NCBI RefSeq assembly: GCF_004765605.1
Contig: NZ_SRLC01000003.1
Location: 186,001-250,000 of the forward strand
Origin: Hymenobacter aquaticus
GTDB lineage: Bacteria; Bacteroidota; Bacteroidia; Cytophagales; Hymenobacteraceae
Direction: 5' to 3'
DNA: 64,000 nucleotides
Shown here: in pieces, positions 1 to 9,911 of the stretch
Position numbering within the stretch: the stretch's first letter is position 1
How the letters are laid out: each line of letters begins with the position of its first letter
Translations under genes and position numbers: made by a program
Notes under the pieces: model-generated
Database searches by the model: none
What the model was told of the DNA's origin: nothing
Seen by the model: the letters and a program-made list of their open reading frames with translations, nothing else

Positions 1-1
1 T

Positions 2-55
2 CATACTCAAACCATCGGAGCCATAACAGTGCGGGAACTACCAGATCATGAATAA
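2..55 (+). CDS. C-terminal end of a HipA N-terminal-subdomain protein (partial)
   Basis: A frame open from base 2 ends at TAA 53-55. Its last residues read IGAITVRELPDHE. An ending of the form IGA(V/I)(T/S)V is typical of the short separate proteins that carry only the N-terminal subdomain of HipA in Bacteroidota. The stop overlaps the next gene's ATG region by 8 bases, as expected for a translationally coupled split-HipA pair. Only about 17 residues are visible, so the call rests mainly on this short match and on the neighbour. An HTH antitoxin gene would be expected further upstream, outside the window. Confidence 0.55.
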   Translation, partial: HTQTIGAITVRELPDHE

Positions 56-1067
56 GTGCCCCGGTTGCCTGAAGCAGTTGAAGGCCGCGAAGCCCCAGTT
101 TTGCGCCAAATGCGGGGCCCTGCTGTTTGACAGTAGAAACGTAGCGCCGGTTCTGGCTTTCTCCCTCACCGATATTCCTCGCCAGCCCGAGCAGGCGGCA
201 GTAGAAACCATCAAGCGCATTTCGATTTCCGGCGTGCAGTTCAAAGTCCCGCTGCTACTGAACGACAAACAACTGGAAATCAATGGCAATCGTGGGCCAC
301 TGGAATTTATTCTGAAGCCGCCGCCACGCAGCTTCGATATCAAACACCCGGAAGCCGTGCCCGCTAATGAGCACCTGACGATGCAGATTGCCCGCCAGGT
401 TTTCGGGCTGCGCACGGCGGCTAACGCCTGTCTGTACTTCGCCGACGCACAGACCGCCGCTTACCTGACCCGCCGCTTTGATGTAACGCCGGCCGGCCGG
501 CTTGCCCAGGAAGACTTTGCCCAGGCCGATAACCGCAGCCGCGCTACCAACGGCACAAATTTCAAGTACGAAACCAGCCACGAGCACATTGCCGCATTGA
601 TTCGGCGCTTCGTAACGGCTGTGCCCCCAGCGCTGGATGAGTTTTTCCGGCTGACGCTTTTCAACTACCTCATTTCCAACGGCGACGCTCACCTGAAGAA
701 CTTCTCGGTATTCCGGCTTCCCAACGGCGAATACCAACTCACGCCCGCTTACGACTTGCTCAACACGGCCCTGCACGTAAACGATGGCAATGGTTTGGCG
801 TTAGAACTATTCGCCGATGAGTATGTAACACCAAGCTTTGAAGCCAATGGCTTTCTAGCTTACGACGATTTCCTGGAGCTGGGCCGCCGCCTGGGCCTGC
901 CGCTTTCCCGGGTAAAAAAGCTGCTGGCCGACATCGTGCAGCACGAAGACAAGATTCAGGCGTTGATTGACCGGTCTTTTTTACCCCCCGAACTGCAGAC
1001 TCGTTACGCCGCCGTGCTGGCCGAACGGCGGCAGCGGCTGCGTTATTCGGCGGCCCCGCCGAGCTAA
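48..1067 (+). CDS. HipA-like serine/threonine kinase (toxin of a split HipA system)
   Basis: 339 aa. HipA family kinases phosphorylate aminoacyl-tRNA synthetases and arrest growth; the target here is unknown. Visible landmarks are the Gly-rich loop S59-ISGVQ with K66, a second lysine in ILK90, YLTRRFD (139-145), the catalytic loop NGDAHLKNFS (211-220) and the metal-binding YDLLN (235-239). The N-terminus carries a CxxC pair twice (C4/C7, C19/C22), a small zinc-ribbon-like lead-in. The N-terminal subdomain of classical HipA is absent and is supplied by the overlapping upstream gene, so this is the kinase core of a split system. All catalytic residues look intact. The ATG at 48 is set by the 8-base overlap and the Cys motif directly after it. 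Confidence 0.85.
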   Translation: MNKCPGCLKQLKAAKPQFCAKCGALLFDSRNVAPVLAFSLTDIPRQPEQAAVETIKRISISGVQFKVPLLLNDKQLEINGNRGPLEFILKPPPRSFDIKHPEAVPANEHLTMQIARQVFGLRTAANACLYFADAQTAAYLTRRFDVTPAGRLAQEDFAQADNRSRATNGTNFKYETSHEHIAALIRRFVTAVPPALDEFFRLTLFNYLISNGDAHLKNFSVFRLPNGEYQLTPAYDLLNTALHVNDGNGLALELFADEYVTPSFEANGFLAYDDFLELGRRLGLPLSRVKKLLADIVQHEDKIQALIDRSFLPPELQTRYAAVLAERRQRLRYSAAPPS

Positions 1068-1162
1068 CGGACGGGCCGCGCTCCACGGCTTCGGCCCAAC
1101 TATTCGGCCGCAAAGCGGTACTAGGGGTAGCGGGCACGGAGCCACGCGGTTGCCGATACCCT

Positions 1163-2227
1163 ATGCTCGATTTACTGTTGCGGATTGCGGCCTTTCTGGG
1201 CGGCGCGTTTCTGGTTGTTACCATCATTCTGTCGGCCATCCGGTCGTTTGTACTGCCCCGCAACGAGTCGGTGCTGGTCAACAACTGGGTGTTCATGGCT
1301 ATCCGCTACCTGTTCAGCTTTCTGGCGGCGCGGCACCGCACCTACGCCGCCCGCGACCGGGTCATGGCGCTGTACGCGCCCGTGGCCCTGGTGATGCTGC
1401 CCATTGCCTGGCTGATTCTGCTGTCGCTCGGCTACACCGGCATTTATTGGGCCCTGGGCGAAGGCAGCCTGAGCGTGAGCTACCTGCTCAGCTCCTCGTC
1501 CCTGCTGACGCTGGGCTCGGTGGAAGCCTCCAGCTTCATTATCAGCGTCTTCACCCACTCCGAGGCCACGTTCGGGCTGCTGCTCATCACGCTGCTGATT
1601 TCCTATCTGCCCACCATGTACCAGGCCTTCACCCGGCGCGAGCTGGTGGTGGCCCGCGTGGAGCTGCGCTGCGGCACCAACCGCACCGCCACCGAGCTGA
1701 TTCTGTGGCTGAACCGCACCGGCTCCTTAGCCGACGACGGTCCGCAGTGGAAGATCTGGGAGGAGTGGTTTGTCGAAATCGAGGAAACGCACACTTCCCT
1801 GCCCATCCTCTCGTTTTTCCGCTCGCCCCAGCCGGGCCGCTCCTGGATAACGACTGCCGACCTGATTCTGGAAACGGCGGCCGTGGTCATCAGCACCGTG
1901 GAGCAGCAGCGCGACCCGGACATGGAGCTGTGCTTCAAGGCCGGGTGCGTGGCCGTCAACCGGGTGTCGCGCTACTTCCAGGACCGGGCCCAGGCCGAGC
2001 CGGCCGAGGCCATCAGCTCCGAGGACCCGATTGAGGACCCCACCCGCCGCGACTTTTTCCGCACCTACGACCAGCTGCGGGAAGAGGGCGTAAGCCTGCG
2101 CCCCGACCGGGAAGAAGCCTGGCACAAATACCAGGAGCTTCGCTCGCGCTACAGCGAAGCCGCCCGGTTTATGGCCCGGCTGGTGATGGCGCCCGAGCTG
2201 AAATCCATCGGCGGCAACCAGAGCTAA
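1163..2227 (+). CDS. Multi-pass membrane protein with a pore-loop-like motif
   Basis: 354 aa, function not established. There are hydrophobic segments at about residues 5-30, 68-95 and 137-152, with a short stretch between the second and third that reads TLGSVE (116-121). This resembles the selectivity-filter position (TxGxxD/E) of two-TM ion channels, and the order TM, pore loop, TM fits that fold. The C-terminal 200 residues are soluble, charged and helical, like a cytoplasmic domain. Similar uncharacterised channel-like proteins with a conserved ISYLPTxYxAF segment after the last helix exist in other bacteria, as far as I recall. It follows the HipA gene by 95 bases and may have its own promoter. 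The channel role is an inference. Confidence 0.6.
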   Translation: MLDLLLRIAAFLGGAFLVVTIILSAIRSFVLPRNESVLVNNWVFMAIRYLFSFLAARHRTYAARDRVMALYAPVALVMLPIAWLILLSLGYTGIYWALGEGSLSVSYLLSSSSLLTLGSVEASSFIISVFTHSEATFGLLLITLLISYLPTMYQAFTRRELVVARVELRCGTNRTATELILWLNRTGSLADDGPQWKIWEEWFVEIEETHTSLPILSFFRSPQPGRSWITTADLILETAAVVISTVEQQRDPDMELCFKAGCVAVNRVSRYFQDRAQAEPAEAISSEDPIEDPTRRDFFRTYDQLREEGVSLRPDREEAWHKYQELRSRYSEAARFMARLVMAPELKSIGGNQS

Positions 2228-2635
2228 CCCCGCCGGCCGACCGGCGGCCCGGCCCCGCGCCCACCCTGCTTATCACCTGATTATCCGCTAAAAGAACTGC
2301 TTTGGCCGGCCGGACTTATATTCTGGCTAAATTACTTGTAGGCAATATTATAAATCTGTTATTTTAGGATATTACCTATGTATAATTGCGTCTTGTCGAC
2401 CAGGAATACAGGTTTTTCTTCCCTTCTCCTTCGGCATGCGCCAGCAGTATTTTCTGAGTATCCGGCCCCGGTGCCGAGTTTGTAGCGAGTCGTTCCGACT
2501 GGCTTGCTACGCGCCTGCCTCCCCTTTTTCTGCCCTGATGCTGGTCGGCTAACCACCGGACGCATCCTTTTACCGGCGGTTCAGCTGAACGCCGGCTTCC
2601 CGTGCTTCTCTTTTTTCCATTCTTACCACTTTTCT
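2228..2635. other. 408-base intergenic and leader region of the giant secreted protein
   Basis: No gene is seen. Right after the upstream stop is a GC-only hairpin (CGCCGG/CCGGCG, 2231-2246) without a T-tract. Bases about 2310-2400 are AT-rich and hold a possible promoter. The downstream gene could be read from a TTG at 2504, but the segment 2504-2635 encodes nothing resembling a secretion signal, so it is treated as leader. Confidence 0.5.
2336..2367 (+). promoter_or_regulatory. Possible Bacteroidota promoter for the giant secreted protein
   Basis: TTG (2336-2338), 21 bases, then TATTTTAG (2360-2367), which differs from the TAnnTTTG consensus at one base. It lies in the AT-rich part of the gap and would give a leader of about 260 bases. 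Weak on its own. Confidence 0.3.
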
Positions 2636-5600
2636 ATGCAACAACCTTTACTCCTGGTGCCGCAGCCTGCTGTGGCGCCACCGGGTGCTGACCGCCGTAG
2701 TGCCTCCTGGCCGCGGCTGTTGGGCCTGAGCGTGCTGCTGACGACGCTGAGCACCCAGCTCACGTGGGCGCAGACGACCAAAACCCTGCCCGGCGACTAC
2801 GCCAGCTTCCAGGCCGCCTTCACCGACCTGAACACGAGCGGCGTACCGGCCGGCGGGGTGACCATCAACGTGGCGGCGGGCTACGCCGAAACCCTGAGCG
2901 CACCCCTGCTGCTCACGGCCACGGGCACGGCCGCCAACCCGGTGGTGTTCCGGAAAGCCGGGGCGGGGGCCAACCCCAAAATCACGGCGGGCGTGGGCAC
3001 CACCACCAACCTGGACGCCATCATTGGCCTGTCGGGCTCCGACTACGTGACGTTTGACGGGCTGGAGCTGGCCGAAAACCCGGCCAACACCACGGCTACG
3101 ACCCAGATGGAATTCGGCTTTGCCCTGTTCCGCCCCTCGCCCACCGACGGCAGCCAGTTCAACACCATCCGCAACTGCGTGGTGACGCTGAACAAAGCCA
3201 ACACGGGCACGTTCGGCATCTACGGCGCGGCCTCCACGGCGGCTCTGGCTACCTCGGTGGCGGCTACCTCGCCGGCCGGGGCCAACTCGGGCAACCGCAT
3301 CTACGGCAACACGGTGAGCAATGCCGTGTCGGGCATGTACCTGACGGCCAACGGCTCGACAGCGGTAGCCAACTACGACCTCAACAACGAAATCGGGGTG
3401 ACGGCGGGGAATACCGTGACCAACTTCGGCGGCGTGGCTACGTCGGGCTGGGGCATCGGGGTGAACATGCAGAACGGGGCCAGGATTGCCAACAACGTGG
3501 TGAACAGCGCCGGCGGCACGGCGGGTACCTCCACCCTGCGCGGCATCTACGGCAACACCGGCACCTCGTCCAACATCGACATCACCAACAACACCGTGAC
3601 GCTGGCGGGCGGGGCTACGACCTCGTCGGTTATCGGCATCGACAACGGCATCGGCTCGACGGCGGCCTCCAACACGGTCAACATCACCGGCAACACGATT
3701 CAGAACAGCACCTACGCTACGGCGACCAGCGGGGCGTTTTATGCCATTCAGAATACGGCCTCGGCGGCGGTGGTGAATTTGAACAGCAACACCATCTCCG
3801 GCAACGCCTCCTCGGCTACCTCGGGCACGTTCATGGCCCTGCGCAACTCGGCCTCGGCCCCTACGCTGAACGTGACGGGCAACGTGGTGACGGGCAACAC
3901 CCTCACCGGCTCGGGCGAGTACGACGTGGTGTATAACAGCGGCACGACCAGCGTAGCCCTGAACGTGACCGGCAACCAGTTCAGCAGCCCGGCGGCCCTG
4001 GCCACGACCGGCTCGTTGTACTTCCTGCAAAACAGCGTCAGCAACACCGGCGCCGTGACCATCAGCAACAACACGTTCGGTAACTTCTCGAAGACCGGCG
4101 CGGGCGGCACGGTGTACGGCTACTACAACAACTCCTCGCCCACGGCCACCCAGACGATTTCGGGCAACACCTTCGCGGGCATCACCCTGACCGGGGCCAC
4201 CACGTTCTACGGCATCTACGTCAACACCTCGACTTCGCAGGTGCAGACCGTGACCAACAACTCCGTAACCGGCATCAGCGGCGGCAGCAGCGCGGTATAT
4301 GGCCTCTACATCGGCTACGGCGCGGCTACCTCGGCTATCAGCGGCAACACGACAACCGGGCTGAGTGGCGGCGGCGCTATCTACGGCCTCTACCTGGGCT
4401 CCTCGCTGCAAGGCGGCGCTATCTTTTCGAACACCATCGGCAACCTGAGCGCCTCCGGGGCCAGCAGCACGGTGTACGGCCTGTACTCGGCGGCCCTGAC
4501 GCCAACCATTTCCCGCAACAAGATCTACAACCTGGCGGGCAGCACGGCCGGCGCTCTGGTGTATGGCCTCTACGTGAACAGCGGCACCACCGTGACGGTG
4601 CACAACAACCTGATTGGCGACCTGCGCAACCCGGCCGCCACGGGCCTCAACGCCGTGGTGGGCCTCTACCTCACGGCCGGCACCACGCTCAACGCCTACT
4701 ACAACACCATCAACCTGGCCGCTACCAGCTCGGGGGCCACGTTTGGCACGTCGGGCATCTACTTCCCCGTCACGGCCACCTCGACGGTGGATTTGCGCAA
4801 CAACCTGGTCGTGAATAAAAGCACGGCGGCCGGCACCGGCTACACGGCGGCCCTGCGCGGCTCGACGGGTACGGCCGGCACAGCCCCGGCCAGCCTGGCC
4901 GCGGCCTCGAACAACAACCTGTACTTCGCCGGTACGCCTTCGGCTACCAACGTCATTTACGTGGAGGGCACCACTACGCCCACCAACACCAAGCAAACCC
5001 TGGCTGACTACAAAACCTTCGTGGCCAGCCGGGAAAGCAGCTCGGTGACGGAAGACGCGCCCTTCAGCAGCACCACCGGCACCGACGCCACCTTCCTGCA
5101 CATCAGCGCCACCACGGCCACGCAGGTAGAAAGCGGCGGCACGCCCATCAGCGCCATTACTACCGACTACGACGCGGAAACCCGTAGCACCACCACGCCC
5201 GACATCGGGGCCGACGAGGGCACCTTCACGCCCCAGGACATTACCGGTCCGGCCATTGTCTACGCGGCCCTGGCTGGCACACCCAGCACCGCCAACCGCA
5301 CCCTGACCGTCACCATCACCGACCCCAGCGGCGTGGCTACCGGTGCCGGCGCCCCGCGCCTGTACTACCGCAAGAGCACCAGCCCAATCTACATTTCGGC
5401 CCTGGCGACCAGCATTAGCGGCAGCAGCTACACCTTCACCATCGACAACGCGGCCCTCGGCGGCGTAACGGCCGGCGACGTCGTGCAGTACTACGTGGCG
5501 GCCCAGGACAACGCCGGCAACGTGTCGACCAGCCCCATTGGCGGCTCGGGCGCGACGCCGCCCGGCAGCACGGCCCCGGCCGCGCCCAACGCCTACACCA

Positions 5601-8600
5601 TTCAGGGCATCCTGAGCGGCGTGTACTACGTGGGCAGCGGCACCTCGCCCAACCCGGCCCGCACCTACGCCACGCTCACGGCAGCGGCCACGGCCTACAA
5701 CAACAGCGGCCTGAGCGGCGCGGTATCGTTCCTGCTCCTCGACGCGGCCTACTCGGCTACCACCGGCGAAACCTTCCCGGTCGTACTGAACGCCAACCCC
5801 GATGCCAGCACCGCCAACACTCTGACCATTAAACCCAACAGCGGCGTTACGGCCGCTATTTCGGGTAGCGTGGCGGCCGGCGCGGTGCTCAAGCTCAACG
5901 GCGCCGACTACGTAACCATCGACGGCTCGAACACGGCCAATGGCACCAGCCAGAACCTGACCATCGAGAATACGGCCACGACCGGGGCCGGCAACGCGGT
6001 GGTATGGGTAGCGGCGGCTTCGGCCACCGACGGCGCCACTTACAACACGGTGAAGAACTCGGTGCTGCGCGGCAGCTCGGCCACGGGCACGCCCCAGTTC
6101 GTGGTGTTCGTGGGCGGCGGCGGCGCGGGCGTTGCTTCGCCCACCACCAGCACCCCGGCTTCCAACTCCAACAACACGCTCAGCAACAACCTGATTCAGA
6201 AGGGCTACTACGGCCTGTTCATGTTCGGCGTATCGGCCACCGTGCCCGACCAGGGCAACGTGGTAGCCGGCAACCAGTTTGGGCAGGGCACCGGCAACGG
6301 CTTCGGGCAGGAAGGCATCCGGGCCGTGTACCAGCAGGGCATTCTGCTGGAAGGCAACGAGGTGCAGAACATCAGCAACGGCACCACGACCAGCAACGTG
6401 TACGGCATCTTCCTGGCTGACTCGCGCAACGCCACGCTCAGCCGCAACTCGGTGCACAACGTGGCCTACACCGGCACCAGCACCACCAAAGCCTGGGGCA
6501 TTTTCCTCTCGAACACGGCCTTCGCTACGGCTGCCGCGCCCAGCGCCGCTACCGTCGTGAACAATCTGGTGTACAACATCAACTCCTCGGCCACGAGCAG
6601 CACCTGGAACACGGTGGGCATCAACAGCGGAGCCGGCTACGGCGACAAGTACTACTTCAACACGGTGTATTTGAGCGGGCAGCTGAGCGCGGCTTCCGGC
6701 ACGGCGGGCTCGGCGGCTTTTGCCAACGGCAACCCCAGCGTGACGGCCTTCGCCACGAACATCGACGTACGCAACAACATCTTCAGCATCATCGGGGCCA
6801 CGGCCGGCACGGCTACCACCCCGCTGTATGCGCACTACACCCAGGCTACCACCTACGCCGGCAGCACCCTCGACAACAACGACCTGTACGTAGCCCCCGG
6901 CGCTACCGGGCTGGCCCGCATCGGCCGCCTCAACGCCGTGGATGCCGCCGACCTGGCCGCCTGGCGCACGGCTACCGCGCAGGAAGCCAACTCGGTCAGC
7001 GTTGACCCCGGCTTCGCCCAAACGACTACCGCGCCCTACAACCTGACGCCCTCGGCCCTGGCCCTGAACGGCGCCGGCGTGGCCATTGCCGGCATCACGA
7101 CCGACTATCTGGGCACGACCCGCACCTCGCCGCCCGACCTGGGTGCCTACGAGTTTACGCCCGTCGCCACCGACCTCGCGCCCGTGGCGCTGCTGACGCC
7201 GGCCGCTACCACGGCCTGCTACGGCCCCGCCGAAACGGTGTCGGTCAGCATCCGGAGCGTGGGTGCGGAAGTGCTGAACTTCGGCCAGAACCCCGCTACC
7301 GTTACGGTAGTCGTAACGCCGCCCACCGGTGCGGCCCAGACCCTGACGGGCATCATCACGAGCGGTACGCTGGCCGTGGGTGCTACCCAGGTCGTCACGC
7401 TGCCCGGCACGGTTGACATGACCACCCTGGGCACGTATTCGTTTGCCATTACGGCCACGGTGCAGGGCGACGGCAACACCAGCAACGACGTGCTGACGCC
7501 CGCCCCAACCCGCACCGTGCTCAACGCCACGCCCACCCAGAGCATCACGGCTCCGGCCGCGGCCTGCGTGAATGCGCCCTTCACCATTGCGGTGGCGACC
7601 AACAGCACCGCCGGCAGCATCAGCGGCACCCAGGCGCCCAACGTGGCGATTCCCGACAACTCCCTGACCGGGGCTTCGTCGACCATCACCCTGAGCGGCG
7701 CCCCGGCCACGGCCACGATTTCGGCGGCCAGCACGGTCCGGGTTACGCTCAACATCACCCACACTTACGCTGGTGACGTGGACGTGTACCTGGTAGGCCC
7801 CGGCGACGCGGGCACCCTGGAGCTGACCACCGACAACGGCAGCGGCGGCGACAACTACACCAACACGGTGCTGGTGACGGGCGCTACGGGCGCCATTACG
7901 GCCGGCACGGCTCCTTTCACGGGCACCTACGCCCCGGAAGGCACCACGGCCACGGCTCCGGGCCTGGCCAGCGGCACCGGCACGCCCGCCGGCACCTACA
8001 CCCTGCCGGCCACGGCCCTGAACGGGGCCGCCATCAATGGCGACTGGAAGCTGTATGTGTATGACGACGCCAGCGGCGACACCGGCACGCTGGTCAACTG
8101 GAGCCTGAGCATTTCGGACCCCAGCATTTCGCCCACGACCCTGACCGGCCCCGGCACCATCTCGGCTCCCGCGGTTAGCGGCACGACCAGCACCTTCACC
8201 GTTACCGGCGCGCCGGTGGGCAGCAATGCCTACACCATCGAAACGGCCAATGCTGGCGGCTGCTCTACTTCTGCTACCCGTACGGTCAACGTCATTGCCC
8301 TGCCCACGGCGGGTCTGGCGGCGGCTACGGCCCAGGTGTGCGCCGGCACCACCTACCAGTTGGCCGGCGTAGTGGGCGGCTCGGCTACGGGTGGCACTTT
8401 CACGACCAGCGGCACGGGCACCTTCTCGCCCAACGCCACTGCCCTGAACGCCGTGTACTCGCCCTCCGCCGCGGATATTGCCGCCGGCTCGGTAACGCTG
8501 ACGCTGACCACGACCGGCCCGGTAGCCTGTTCGGCCGCTACGGCCCAGACCACGCTGACCATCAACCCGGCTACAACGGCTACGTTCAGCTACTCGGGTA

Positions 8601-9826
8601 GCACGTTCTGCGTGAGCGGCACCAACCCCACGCCGAGCATCACGGGCACCAGCGGCGGCACGTTCAGCTCGACCTCGGGTTTGAGCCTGAATGCTACGAC
8701 CGGGGCCATCAACCTGGCGGCTTCCACGCCCGGTACCTACACCGTGACGTATAGCGTGGGCGGCAGCTGCCCTTCGTCGGCCACGGCCACGCTGACCATT
8801 ACAGCGGCTCCTTCGGCGGCCTTCGCCTACCCCAGCGCCACGTACTGCCCAGGCAGCGCGGCTACCGTTACCCCGACTTTCGGGGCCAACAGCAGCGCGG
8901 GCTCGTTCTCGGTTTCGCCGGCTGCCGGCCTGAGCATTAACGCCACCACGGGGGTAGTAACGCTGGCTTCCAGCACGGCGGGCACCTACACCATCACGAA
9001 CACCATTGCGGCCTCGGGCGGCTGCGCCACGGCTACGGCCACGGCCACGCTGACGATTACGGCCGCGCCGACGGCTACGCTCACGGCGGGTGGCGCTACC
9101 ACGTTCTGCCAGGGCGGCTCGGTGGTGCTGACCGCGCCGGCCGGGACGGGCAACACCTACCAGTTCCTGCTCAACGGCAACCCCATCAGCGGCGCTACCG
9201 CGGCCACCTACACGGCCTCGGCCAGCGGCAGCTACTCGGTAGTAGTAACCAACGGCGGCGGCTGCGCGGCTACTTCGGCCGCTACGACCGTCACGGTGAA
9301 CCCCACGCCGGCCACGCCCACGCTCACCAGCACCGTGCAGCCTTCGGGCGCCGTGCAGCTGACTTCCAGCGCGGCCACCGGCAACCAGTTCTACCGCAAC
9401 GGCGTGTTGATTCCCGGCGCCACGGGCCAGACCTACCTGCTGCTGTCCGGCGCCCAGAACGGCACCTACACCGTCGTGACGACGGGCACGGGCGGCTGCC
9501 CTTCGGCGGCTTCCAACTCGCTGAGCATCGTGGTAACGGCCTCGGGCCAGATGGGCGTGGCGGGCGTAAGCACCCTGCTCTACCCCAACCCCTCGCCCGA
9601 CGGCCAGGTACACCTGGAGCTGCGCGGCTATTCGAAAGCGGCCCAGCTGACCGTGGTAAATGCCCTCGGCCAGACGGTCCGGACGCAGGTATTGCACCCC
9701 GAAAAGGCGGCCGGCTCGGTTAGCATTCAGCCCGTGGATTTGTCGGCGCTGCCGGCGGGCATGTACTGGCTGCGCGTGAGCAGTACCGACACCGGTACGC
9801 AAACCCTGAAGCTGGTGCGCGAATAA
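2636..9826 (+). CDS. Giant secreted beta-helix/Ig/P-domain protein with T9SS sorting domain
   Basis: 2396 aa from ATG 2636. This start is chosen over the TTG at 2504 because it gives a signal peptide: hydrophobic core at residues 31-40, cleavage near WAQ. Order: Thr/Asn/Gly-rich right-handed parallel beta-helix repeats (about 40-860), an Ig-like domain (867-970), a second beta-helix stretch (990-1510), a CARDB-like segment (1512-1630), a proprotein-convertase P domain (about 1670-1830, with AGDVDVYLVGP and GDWKLYVYDDASGDTG), several Ig/PKD-like repeats with paired Cys (1890-2310), and a type A C-terminal sorting domain (YPNPSPDGQ near 2322, PAGMYWLRV, final KLVRE). It should be exported by the T9SS and anchored at or released from the surface. 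The ligand is unknown; adhesin or carbohydrate binding is plausible. Confidence 0.88.
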   Translation: MQQPLLLVPQPAVAPPGADRRSASWPRLLGLSVLLTTLSTQLTWAQTTKTLPGDYASFQAAFTDLNTSGVPAGGVTINVAAGYAETLSAPLLLTATGTAANPVVFRKAGAGANPKITAGVGTTTNLDAIIGLSGSDYVTFDGLELAENPANTTATTQMEFGFALFRPSPTDGSQFNTIRNCVVTLNKANTGTFGIYGAASTAALATSVAATSPAGANSGNRIYGNTVSNAVSGMYLTANGSTAVANYDLNNEIGVTAGNTVTNFGGVATSGWGIGVNMQNGARIANNVVNSAGGTAGTSTLRGIYGNTGTSSNIDITNNTVTLAGGATTSSVIGIDNGIGSTAASNTVNITGNTIQNSTYATATSGAFYAIQNTASAAVVNLNSNTISGNASSATSGTFMALRNSASAPTLNVTGNVVTGNTLTGSGEYDVVYNSGTTSVALNVTGNQFSSPAALATTGSLYFLQNSVSNTGAVTISNNTFGNFSKTGAGGTVYGYYNNSSPTATQTISGNTFAGITLTGATTFYGIYVNTSTSQVQTVTNNSVTGISGGSSAVYGLYIGYGAATSAISGNTTTGLSGGGAIYGLYLGSSLQGGAIFSNTIGNLSASGASSTVYGLYSAALTPTISRNKIYNLAGSTAGALVYGLYVNSGTTVTVHNNLIGDLRNPAATGLNAVVGLYLTAGTTLNAYYNTINLAATSSGATFGTSGIYFPVTATSTVDLRNNLVVNKSTAAGTGYTAALRGSTGTAGTAPASLAAASNNNLYFAGTPSATNVIYVEGTTTPTNTKQTLADYKTFVASRESSSVTEDAPFSSTTGTDATFLHISATTATQVESGGTPISAITTDYDAETRSTTTPDIGADEGTFTPQDITGPAIVYAALAGTPSTANRTLTVTITDPSGVATGAGAPRLYYRKSTSPIYISALATSISGSSYTFTIDNAALGGVTAGDVVQYYVAAQDNAGNVSTSPIGGSGATPPGSTAPAAPNAYTIQGILSGVYYVGSGTSPNPARTYATLTAAATAYNNSGLSGAVSFLLLDAAYSATTGETFPVVLNANPDASTANTLTIKPNSGVTAAISGSVAAGAVLKLNGADYVTIDGSNTANGTSQNLTIENTATTGAGNAVVWVAAASATDGATYNTVKNSVLRGSSATGTPQFVVFVGGGGAGVASPTTSTPASNSNNTLSNNLIQKGYYGLFMFGVSATVPDQGNVVAGNQFGQGTGNGFGQEGIRAVYQQGILLEGNEVQNISNGTTTSNVYGIFLADSRNATLSRNSVHNVAYTGTSTTKAWGIFLSNTAFATAAAPSAATVVNNLVYNINSSATSSTWNTVGINSGAGYGDKYYFNTVYLSGQLSAASGTAGSAAFANGNPSVTAFATNIDVRNNIFSIIGATAGTATTPLYAHYTQATTYAGSTLDNNDLYVAPGATGLARIGRLNAVDAADLAAWRTATAQEANSVSVDPGFAQTTTAPYNLTPSALALNGAGVAIAGITTDYLGTTRTSPPDLGAYEFTPVATDLAPVALLTPAATTACYGPAETVSVSIRSVGAEVLNFGQNPATVTVVVTPPTGAAQTLTGIITSGTLAVGATQVVTLPGTVDMTTLGTYSFAITATVQGDGNTSNDVLTPAPTRTVLNATPTQSITAPAAACVNAPFTIAVATNSTAGSISGTQAPNVAIPDNSLTGASSTITLSGAPATATISAASTVRVTLNITHTYAGDVDVYLVGPGDAGTLELTTDNGSGGDNYTNTVLVTGATGAITAGTAPFTGTYAPEGTTATAPGLASGTGTPAGTYTLPATALNGAAINGDWKLYVYDDASGDTGTLVNWSLSISDPSISPTTLTGPGTISAPAVSGTTSTFTVTGAPVGSNAYTIETANAGGCSTSATRTVNVIALPTAGLAAATAQVCAGTTYQLAGVVGGSATGGTFTTSGTGTFSPNATALNAVYSPSAADIAAGSVTLTLTTTGPVACSAATAQTTLTINPATTATFSYSGSTFCVSGTNPTPSITGTSGGTFSSTSGLSLNATTGAINLAASTPGTYTVTYSVGGSCPSSATATLTITAAPSAAFAYPSATYCPGSAATVTPTFGANSSAGSFSVSPAAGLSINATTGVVTLASSTAGTYTITNTIAASGGCATATATATLTITAAPTATLTAGGATTFCQGGSVVLTAPAGTGNTYQFLLNGNPISGATAATYTASASGSYSVVVTNGGGCAATSAATTVTVNPTPATPTLTSTVQPSGAVQLTSSAATGNQFYRNGVLIPGATGQTYLLLSGAQNGTYTVVTTGTGGCPSAASNSLSIVVTASGQMGVAGVSTLLYPNPSPDGQVHLELRGYSKAAQLTVVNALGQTVRTQVLHPEKAAGSVSIQPVDLSALPAGMYWLRVSSTDTGTQTLKLVRE

Positions 9827-9848
9827 GCGTTTCACCACTCAAGCAAAA

Positions 9849-9881
9849 AGCCCCGCTGGTACTACCGGCGGGGCTTTTTTT
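9849..9881 (+). terminator. Rho-independent terminator of the giant secreted protein gene
   Basis: A 12-bp stem (9849-9860 with 9864-9875; one G-T pair, loop ACT) followed by a run of seven T. It sits 22 bases after the TAA stop. Confidence 0.9.
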
Positions 9882-9911
9882 GGGGCGTACTATGACCGTG
9901 ACGTTACACTG

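Noticed and set aside
2648..9838. A 2396-codon open frame on the minus strand opposite the giant secreted protein gene
   Set aside because: It arises because the sense gene almost never uses TTA, CTA or TCA codons. The translated antisense product is Arg/Gly/Ala/Val noise without signal peptide or domain. The sense strand has a signal peptide, P domain and sorting domain.
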